From a virus, in IMG/VR virus record IMGVR_UViG_3300028394_000010, positions 1 through 37,379 of that record: a stretch of 37,379 nucleotides of DNA. One strand, given 5' to 3'. This document shows positions 32,546-37,379 of this stretch, in pieces; position 1 is the first letter of the stretch; each line of letters opens with the position of its first letter. Both the position numbers and the translations under genes were made by a program. Below the pieces are notes generated by a model, which had not been told where the DNA came from, made no database searches, and worked only from the letters and a program-made list of their open reading frames with translations.

Positions 32546-34798
32546 ATGGAACTGGTGGATCATATCATAGCCCTCGCGCCTGAGGGTGAAGTAGTTTTAT
32601 TCACTAAACAAGTCGAGCGCGAGGGCGGGTACGCTTACCCTGCGTTTCGTAAGCCGCGCGGTGAGGGCGCTTGGTACGTCAACATCGGCTCGTTCATCGA
32701 GTCGCGCTTTGACGGCCAGCGGGTCAGCGCGGGTGCTGCGTTCTGTGAGAACGTGTGGTGCTTGGTTCTAGATGACGTCGGTACGAAGTCGAAAACGCCT
32801 ACGATTCGCCCGACGTGGATCATTGAAACGTCGAAGGACAACTTTCAGTGGTGTTACGTATTCCGGCTAGACGATCAGCCCCACAAATCCGTCTATAGCG
32901 CGGCGATCAAGGCCATAGCAGCGGCGGGTTATACGGACCCCGGCGCTATCAATCCGGTCCGCAATATACGCATTCCCGGCTCGATCAATCTAAAGCCCGG
33001 GCGCGACCGTTTCGCCGCGCGCTTGGTTGAGTTCAACCCGTCGCGCGAGTTTAGTCTTGAAGAGATCTGCGGCGCTCTGTCGGTCGTCCCCGGCGCGGTC
33101 GAGACCACAACATTCCGTCCGGGTGTCCTAAAGGATGACGGGTCGGATGACGTTCTAGCGTGGCTTGTCGAGCGTAAGGAAGTCACACAAAAAGGCAATT
33201 CTGCGGGCTGGTGGGGCGTGATCTGCCCTAACAGCGCGGAACACTCAGACGGCAACCCAGAGGGCCGCTATATGCCCGCTTCGCGGGCGTATTGTTGTCT
33301 GCACTCGCATTGCACCGAGTGGGACTCCGCGCGGTTTCTAGCTTGGGTCGAGCAGGAGGGTGGGCCTAAACGGACCTATGGCCTACGTGACGAGCTTTTA
33401 GCGTCAGTCGTGAACGGCGCGTTGTCTAAGCTAACGCCTACGGAGATGTTTACAGATGACGCTAAAGCCGTGATCGCCCAGGTTGAGGCGCGTGAGCGGG
33501 CGCGGGTCGAGCGGTCGGATTGGTTCAAACGCTTCGCCTATGTGCAGTCGGACGACGCCTACTTCGACCTAGTTGACCGTGTGCTTATATCGCGTCGGGC
33601 GTTCGACGCGACCTATCGCGGGATCATGTGTCATTCGATGCACAATAACGGCGGCAAGGCCCGCATCATTAACCCGTCCCTATGGTTCGATGAGAACCGA
33701 ACGGCCGCTGGCGGCCACATCCTGGCGGGCTTGACCTATGCGGCCGGTGAGTCGGTTCTAGCCGTGCGGGACAATCTACCCTATGCGAACCGTTGGGTCG
33801 ACGCGCGGCCGACGCCTATGGCGGGGCCTATACAGGCATGGATCGACCATTGCCGCAAGCTCGTCCCAGTACAGTCGGAGCTAGACCATGTCTGGGACGT
33901 TATGGCCTATAAAGTGCAGAACCCGCGTGTGAAGATCAACCATGCAATCCTTCATGCGTCGGATGAGGGATCGGGTAAGGATACGATGTATGACCCGTTC
34001 ATCTGGGCCGTCTGCGGGGACAATAAGCATAATTTAGGGTTAGTCGACAATGAATCGCTCACGTCCCAATGGGGCTATCAACTAGAGTCGGAGATTCTAG
34101 TTATCAACGAGCTAAAAGAGGCCCTCGCGGCTGATAGGCGCGTCTTGGCCAATAAACTCAAGCCTATCATCGCGGCCCCGCCTGAGGTTCTAGCCGTGAA
34201 CAGGAAAGGATTGCATCCATATATGATGGCAAACCGGGGTTTCGTGCTCGCATTTTCTAACGACCTATTGCCTATTAGCATCAGCGCCCAGGATCGCCGT
34301 TGGTTCTGTATTTGGTCGCACGTGGGCCGCATGAGCGATTCTGACGGGGCCGCGATATGGCAATGGCTGAGAACGGGCGGGCGGGCGGCCGTAGCGGCTT
34401 GGTTGCACGCGCGCGACGTCTCGCGCTTCAATCCTGGGGCCGCTCCGCCTATGACGGAATTTAAACAAACTATGACTGAGAATTCGTTATCGGGCGCGGA
34501 GAGTTATATCCTTGAATTGATGAAGCATCGAAAGGGTGTTTTCACGCGTGGCGTAATCGCGGCCCCGTTACAGGCCGTTTTGGACGATCTAGCGCGTAGC
34601 GCGCCCGCTGGCTTGAAACTGTATCAGCAAGCGTTATTGCAAGCGATCAAGGAAGCCGGGTGGATCGACTGTGGGCGCGTCGCTGCGCGCGGGTTAGAAT
34701 CGAAGCGACACGTGTATTGCGCGCCCGATCTAGCGGCCGTGGGCGCGTCCACGCTGCGTCGGATGGTAGAGCCGGACTATCAACCGAACCCGCAATGA
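32546..34798 (+). CDS. Primase-helicase (AEP-like plus SF3/DUF5906)
   Basis: 750 aa. N-terminal RepB/AEP-like primase features: LVLDDVG (D76 D77), WIIETSKDNFQWCYVF, NPVRNIRIPGSIN. A Cys/His cluster follows (C227, H233, C250, C251, H253, C256) as in primase Zn sites. C-terminal superfamily 3 helicase: Walker A DEGSGKDT (473-480), Walker B ILVINE (517-522), sensor Asn N572 in LAFSND, arginine pair DRRW (583-586). A single chain would unwind and prime for the family A polymerase. AGGAG before ATG. The stop overlaps a hairpin. Confidence 0.9.
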   Translation: MELVDHIIALAPEGEVVLFTKQVEREGGYAYPAFRKPRGEGAWYVNIGSFIESRFDGQRVSAGAAFCENVWCLVLDDVGTKSKTPTIRPTWIIETSKDNFQWCYVFRLDDQPHKSVYSAAIKAIAAAGYTDPGAINPVRNIRIPGSINLKPGRDRFAARLVEFNPSREFSLEEICGALSVVPGAVETTTFRPGVLKDDGSDDVLAWLVERKEVTQKGNSAGWWGVICPNSAEHSDGNPEGRYMPASRAYCCLHSHCTEWDSARFLAWVEQEGGPKRTYGLRDELLASVVNGALSKLTPTEMFTDDAKAVIAQVEARERARVERSDWFKRFAYVQSDDAYFDLVDRVLISRRAFDATYRGIMCHSMHNNGGKARIINPSLWFDENRTAAGGHILAGLTYAAGESVLAVRDNLPYANRWVDARPTPMAGPIQAWIDHCRKLVPVQSELDHVWDVMAYKVQNPRVKINHAILHASDEGSGKDTMYDPFIWAVCGDNKHNLGLVDNESLTSQWGYQLESEILVINELKEALAADRRVLANKLKPIIAAPPEVLAVNRKGLHPYMMANRGFVLAFSNDLLPISISAQDRRWFCIWSHVGRMSDSDGAAIWQWLRTGGRAAVAAWLHARDVSRFNPGAAPPMTEFKQTMTENSLSGAESYILELMKHRKGVFTRGVIAAPLQAVLDDLARSAPAGLKLYQQALLQAIKEAGWIDCGRVAARGLESKRHVYCAPDLAAVGASTLRRMVEPDYQPNPQ

Positions 34799-34823
34799 GA
34801 AACGGCCCTTTCGGGCCGCTCTC
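34797..34823. terminator. Hairpin between convergent operons
   Basis: CGGCCC-TTTC-GGGCCG core with an outer GAGA/TCTC extension. It begins at the primase-helicase stop. No T tract on either side, so it may block or process convergent transcripts. Confidence 0.6.
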
Positions 34824-34881
34824 ATAAGTCTAAGATGATCACTAGGATCGCGGCCAAAACGGCCGCGATGACTAGCGACAC
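34822..34881 (-). CDS. Possible 19-aa hydrophobic peptide
   Basis: GTG start overlapping the end of the 32-aa membrane protein gene; sequence MSLVIAAVLAAILVIILDL. Entirely one membrane helix. No good ribosome site, and it lies over a GC hairpin. Speculative, but continuous with a run of tiny membrane peptides. Confidence 0.25.
   Translation of the reverse strand: MSLVIAAVLAAILVIILDL
34847..34869. terminator. Second hairpin in convergent gap
   Basis: ATCGCGGCC/GGCCGCGAT, perfect 9-bp stem with loop AAAAC. No T tract. With the hairpin at 34797 it makes the gap between the convergent operons highly structured. Confidence 0.6.
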
Positions 34882-34970
34882 AATGCGCCGATTAGAGCTT
34901 CAAACAGTATGATTGTGGTAACGACAATCCAACCAATAAGCGCGCCTGTTGCGAGGGTTTCGAGTTTCAT
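34872..34970 (-). CDS. 32-aa single-pass membrane peptide
   Basis: ATG 34970 overlaps the previous stop (ATGA) and has GGAG seven bases upstream. Product MKLETLATGALIGWIVVTTI then ILFEALIGALCR: one membrane helix. Size and coupling support a real small gene; the role (superinfection exclusion, host membrane effect or none) is unknown. Confidence 0.55.
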   Translation of the reverse strand: MKLETLATGALIGWIVVTTIILFEALIGALCR

Positions 34971-35212
34971 TGTGCGCTCCGCTTTTTTGGCAAGCATACG
35001 AACACGGTCGACCCATCGGGTAAGTCGCCTGACGCTAATTCAAAATCCCAGCCGAGCTTGTCAAGTAACGCGCGCGCAGCCTTTTCGTGGCGCTCATATA
35101 GATTTAGTTCGTGCGGGAAAGGGATTGTGACGTTACCAGCGCTGGCGCTTGCCTTGATACGCGCGCCCTTAATATTGGTTGGTCCGATATATTTAGTGAC
35201 GATTGCTTGCAT
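34967..35212 (-). CDS. 81-aa conserved phage protein
   Basis: ATG 35212 is chosen because GAGGA lies seven bases upstream; the frame is open further to 35254. Sequence MQAIVTKYIGPTNIKGARIK, then AARALLDKLGWDFELASGDL and STVFVCLPKK. I recall the YIGPTN.KG.RIKA opening from many phages and plasmids of Proteobacteria; no function known. The start lies 10 bases downstream of the clamp gene stop. Confidence 0.75.
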   Translation of the reverse strand: MQAIVTKYIGPTNIKGARIKASASAGNVTIPFPHELNLYERHEKAARALLDKLGWDFELASGDLPDGSTVFVCLPKKRSAQ

Positions 35213-35222
35213 GATGTTTTCC

Positions 35223-35822
35223 TCAGAATGTTTCGAGTGTCCAGGCGGGCGCAACGTAGGCGGTCAACCCTTCCGGATCACGATAGGGCATCAGGCATCC
35301 AAAAAAGTCAGGTTCCTGGAGCGTAACGGCCGCGCATGACGTCCCGTTATGCCAGATTTTAGGGGCCCATGTTTTCCCGAATAACTTGTTAGCGGCCGCA
35401 AACTTTGCCAATACGGCCGGGTTTATCTGAGCGGGTTCTCCTGAGCATTTTTGCGGGATAACGCGCGGAATATCGGGAAACTTGCCGTCGACGGCCGCCC
35501 ATCCAATTGTCATGCCACCCACTACGCTAATCGTACCCTTCAACCCGTCGTCAGTTTCGATGACGGCCGCGTCGAGTTTATTCTTGGCCGGTTTGAGCAT
35601 TTTGATGACGTCGAACGGTAGCAGAATCGTTACCTTGTCGCTGACTTCGTTTTCCGCGCGCAGTGTGCGGTGAATGCCCAAGCAATGCCCGTCAGTCGCG
35701 GTTAAGATTGTGCGGTTTTGATCCGCTTCGACCCGAACCGTGTTCAGATAATAGCGAATATCTTGATCAGCGCTGAATTGTGAAATTGCGCGCAGCGCTG
35801 AAAGTTTGACGTTGATTTTCAT
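35223..35822 (-). CDS. Short beta-type sliding clamp (two domains)
   Basis: 199 aa. SQFSADQDIRYYLNTVRVEA and LTATDGHCLGIHR match domain 2 of bacterial DnaN; AVDGKFPDIPRVIP matches the end of domain 2 (E. coli LVDGRFPDYRRVLP). FFGCLMPYR corresponds to the C-terminal VVMPMR of domain 3, but about 18 residues follow it. Nothing corresponding to domain 1 is present (DnaN is about 366 aa). It would serve as processivity factor for the family A polymerase, probably as a trimer to keep six domains in the ring (inference). No clear ribosome site before its ATG. Confidence 0.85.
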   Translation of the reverse strand: MKINVKLSALRAISQFSADQDIRYYLNTVRVEADQNRTILTATDGHCLGIHRTLRAENEVSDKVTILLPFDVIKMLKPAKNKLDAAVIETDDGLKGTISVVGGMTIGWAAVDGKFPDIPRVIPQKCSGEPAQINPAVLAKFAAANKLFGKTWAPKIWHNGTSCAAVTLQEPDFFGCLMPYRDPEGLTAYVAPAWTLETF

Positions 35823-35895
35823 TTAGTGTAGTCCAGGTTACCGGGTCAAAACGCCCGCCAATGCGCGCAGTGTGACGCGCGCATGAGCTGGAATT

Positions 35896-36321
35896 TTAGG
35901 CCGCTACAGTTTCACGTTCGCGCCGTGAATCCTCATAGAGTCGACACAATTTTGCAATTTCGTCGACGTCAGCGTGTACGTTGTCGCTGTACCCGTCGCA
36001 ACATTCGCTCCACACTCCGTCGACGTCATCGTGCATCAGCTGGACGCAAGCGTGGAGCTTCCACGCTTTCCCGACGCCAGCTAACGAGTGGAGCATTTTT
36101 CGATAGGCCGCATGAGCGGGATACTTGGCAAGAAAATCGCGTTGATGCTCGACCGCTTTTTGATAAACGTCGACAATATCAGCGCCCGGTTTAACTTTAC
36201 CGGCCATCTTCCATCCGAACCCGTGGTTTTTCATAACCGTCCCATCCGAACGATAGGATTTTACGTAATCAACGTAAACCAAGCGCCCAATTTCGGTTCC
36301 GTGTTTCGAGAGTGTTGCCAT
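35896..36321 (-). CDS. 141-aa hypothetical early protein
   Basis: Good ribosome site (AGGAGA, seven bases). Contains LSKHGTEIGRLVYVDYVKSY, RSDGTVMKNHGFGWKM and a Cys/His-bearing middle (WKLHACVQLMHDD, SECCDGY). The MATLSKHG.E opening is familiar from phage and plasmid proteins without function. First gene of the rightmost minus operon; expected 5' leader about 44 bases from the promoter at 36372-36400. Confidence 0.7.
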   Translation of the reverse strand: MATLSKHGTEIGRLVYVDYVKSYRSDGTVMKNHGFGWKMAGKVKPGADIVDVYQKAVEHQRDFLAKYPAHAAYRKMLHSLAGVGKAWKLHACVQLMHDDVDGVWSECCDGYSDNVHADVDEIAKLCRLYEDSRRERETVAA

Positions 36322-36371
36322 TGTATGTTCTCCTGAGTTGTTAGCGTCGCGGTTTGCGTCGCCATGTGTGT

Positions 36372-36400
36372 ACTTTACGCGCGCGATCTTGCCTTGTCAA
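36372..36400 (-). promoter_or_regulatory. Promoter for rightmost minus operon
   Basis: Minus strand: TTGACA (36400-36395), 17-base spacer, TAAAGT (36377-36372). Gives a 44-base leader to the gene starting at 36321. An ATG also lies six bases after the -10 and opens a 34-codon frame that overlaps the next gene. Confidence 0.65.
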
Positions 36401-36409
36401 CAACTTTTT
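36393..36409. repeat. 17-bp control element, copy 2
   Basis: CTTGTCAACAACTTTTT, exact reverse complement of 28354-28370. It overlaps the -35 of the promoter for the minus operon, as copy 1 overlaps the VRR-NUC promoter. Confidence 0.7.
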
Positions 36410-36433
36410 GACTAGGGGAAACCCTAAGTTGAG

Positions 36434-36491
36434 AGTGTGGACACAATGTTAGCGTTTTGTTGGCGTTTTTTGGCGTGCGAGTGTCCACACT
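36434..36491. repeat. 11-bp inverted repeat
   Basis: AGTGTGGACAC at 36434-36444 and its reverse complement GTGTCCACACT at 36481-36491, 36 bases apart. The core GTGTGGACAC recurs directly at 36833-36842. Likely protein-binding sites. Confidence 0.75.
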
Positions 36492-36648
36492 TTTTGGCTT
36501 AACCACGCGGGTTTGCGGCCTGTACCCGGATGTTAACTAGTCTACTTTTGAAAAAATTTGAGTTTATATATATATGGGAATTTGGCGGGCGACGGCCACG
36601 AAAATCCGCGCGCATTTTCCCAGCGCAATTTTTTACCCGGTCAAAAAC

Positions 36649-36770
36649 CGCTCACATGTGGGTACACGCTCACACACTAAAAAATAGAACGATTTTTGTA
36701 GGCCGCTCACATGCGGGTACATACCACTCCACTTTATAACGGTTTTTTAAGACGCTCACATGTGGGTACA
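36649..36770. repeat. Three 18-bp direct repeats (iteron-like)
   Basis: CGCTCACATGTGGGTACA at 36649-36666 and 36753-36770, with one mismatch (ATGCGGG) at 36704-36721. Starts are 55 and 49 bases apart. Two copies contain the palindrome CACATGTG. A partial GTGGGTACA follows at 36772-36780 and GCGGGTACA at 36852-36860. Confidence 0.85.
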
Positions 36771-36778
36771 AGTGGGTA

Positions 36779-36820
36779 CACATCGGGGGCGCACATCGGG
36801 TGCACATCGGGGGCGCACGG
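36779..36820. repeat. Tandem CACATCGGG units
   Basis: Three near-tandem units: CACATCGGGGGCG (36779-36791), GCACATCGGGTG (36791-36802) and GCACATCGGGGGCGCACGG (36802-36820). They lie directly beside the 18-bp repeats. Confidence 0.8.
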
Positions 36821-36938
36821 CCGCATCGACCCGTGTGGACACGGCAAACAGGCGGGTACACAAGGGGGGCCGGGTAGGGCCGACGGCCGACCGGTCACGT
36901 AAACGCACCCCCCGCAAACATTTTTTAAAATTTTTTTT

Positions 36939-36946
36939 GTTACACT
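36939..36946 (+). promoter_or_regulatory. Possible extended -10 promoter for terS
   Basis: TGT-TACACT, an extended -10 pattern without a good -35 (ACATTT at 17-base spacing). The -10 ends six bases before the terS ATG, and no ribosome site is visible, so a leaderless late transcript is possible. Weak evidence. Confidence 0.35.
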
Positions 36947-36952
36947 TCAGCC

Positions 36953-37379
36953 ATGTTCAAATCTTTGCCACTAACTGTCAGAAATGTTCAGGCAACAGAG
37001 GCGCGTCTTCAGTCAATCTATGACGCGGCGAAGTTAGGTCTGAAAGGTGACTCGCTGGCGCTGGCTGCTGGTATGCTGCCCGCTGAGTATCGGCAACTGT
37101 GTCAGCTAGATCCGTTAGCGGAAATGGCAGAACAAAAAGGCCGCGCTGACAATGAAAAAGAGATCTCGCAAGTTCTCAATAACGCGGCGTTAAATGGCGA
37201 CGCTAAAGCCGCGTTAGAGATCTTGCGTCACCGGCACGAGTGGACGGCCAAGCAGGAAGTCAGCGTTGATGTGTATCAGCGGATCAGCATCACACAGGCG
37301 CTAGAAGCCGCGCAAACCAGAGTGCTAGAGAATGCAAAAAACGATCTATACATCAGCCGAAGAGCAGACGTTGATGACG
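36953..37379 (+). CDS. terS: Terminase small subunit, 5' part (continues to base 97)
   Basis: Begins MFKSLPLTVRNVQATEARLQ; residues about 24-50 (AAKLGLKGDSLALAAGMLPA, then EYRQL) look like the helix-turn-helix that recognises the packaging site. A helical oligomerisation region follows (KEISQVLNNAALNGDAKAAL). The frame leaves the window and ends at base 97 after circular closure, giving about 153 aa. It sits right after the repeat cluster, its probable target. No ribosome site is visible; see promoter note. Confidence 0.85.
   Translation, partial: MFKSLPLTVRNVQATEARLQSIYDAAKLGLKGDSLALAAGMLPAEYRQLCQLDPLAEMAEQKGRADNEKEISQVLNNAALNGDAKAALEILRHRHEWTAKQEVSVDVYQRISITQALEAAQTRVLENAKNDLYISRRADVDD
37318..37379. 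repeat. Terminal redundancy, right copy
   Basis: Identical to bases 1-62; marks circular closure of the genome. Confidence 0.95.

Larger units (their letters stand above)
36322..36952. other. Gene-free control region before terS
   Basis: About 630 bases with no convincing gene. Contents from left: promoter for the minus operon, copy 2 of the 17-bp element, an 11-bp inverted repeat, an AT-rich stretch (TTTATATATATATGG, about 36563-36577), three 18-bp direct repeats, three CACATCGGG units, GC-rich runs, and poly-T/A before terS. Candidate replication origin, packaging (pac) site or both. Confidence 0.7.

Noticed and set aside
36261-36365. 34-codon minus frame starting six bases after the -10 of the right promoter
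   Set aside because: Overlaps the next gene out of frame; that gene has a good ribosome site and the leader length is normal, so the ATG is probably coincidental.
36711-37023. Open frames of about 60-90 codons on both strands in the region before terS
   Set aside because: They read through the direct repeats, have Arg/Gly/Thr-rich random-like composition, and one overlaps the terS start; no ribosome sites.
1-37379. tRNA genes, CRISPR arrays, insertion sequences, integrase or att sites
   Set aside because: No cloverleaf-like segments, spacer arrays, transposase or recombinase motifs seen by reading; a formal tRNA scan was not possible here.

Overview
The window looks like a complete genome of a short-tailed (podovirus-type) bacteriophage with a P22-like virion, assembled as a circle. 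The first 62 bases (1-62) recur exactly as the last 62 (37318-37379). The terminase small-subunit gene starts at 36953, runs off the right end and finishes at base 97 on the left, so the unique genome is about 37,317 bp. The host cannot be named from the sequence. Frequent strong AAGGA/AGGAG ribosome sites, sigma70-like promoters and protein families common in proteobacterial phages suggest a Gram-negative, perhaps aquatic, proteobacterium (inference, low confidence). I see no integrase, no recognisable repressor, no tRNA, no CRISPR array and no insertion sequence.

Layout. (1) Late plus-strand block, 36953 through the junction to 26001. It runs: terminase small and large subunits; three tiny lysine-rich proteins; P22-type portal; an 8.7 kb adhesin island (4590-13257) with Mtd-like, LamG, Phe-Gly repeat, coiled-coil, head-binding and beta-helix tailspike proteins; scaffold; P22-type coat; decoration-like proteins; gp4-like and gp10-like head-completion proteins; three ejection proteins; a metallophosphoesterase; and a lysis cassette (small membrane proteins, GH108 endolysin, 3-TM holin). 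Most genes are joined by ATGA, TAATG or TGATG overlaps. (2) Minus-strand early operon, 28334 to 25930: VRR-NUC nuclease, SNF2-type helicase and five small proteins. It converges on and overlaps the holin gene. (3) Plus-strand replication and recombination block, 28428-34798: two small proteins, a DUF2800/Cas4-like Fe-S nuclease, a putative ssDNA-binding protein, a family A DNA polymerase and a primase-SF3 helicase. (4) Minus-strand block, 36321 to about 34822: a hypothetical protein, a short two-domain sliding clamp, a small conserved protein and one or two tiny membrane peptides. (5) A 630 bp gene-free region, 36322-36952, with a promoter, inverted repeats and iteron-like direct repeats just before terS.

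How it works together. The primase-helicase, family A polymerase, clamp and putative SSB would form a nearly self-sufficient replisome. VRR-NUC, SNF2 helicase and DUF2800 nuclease would process DNA ends. The late block packages DNA from sites probably near the repeat region, builds the capsid and ejection apparatus, and lyses the cell. The most unusual signals are a beta-type sliding clamp that lacks domain 1, an apparently leaderless promoter, a 17-bp element shared by the two early control regions, the repeat-dense region before terS, and the adhesin island with its three-fold 18-residue Phe-Gly repeat protein.
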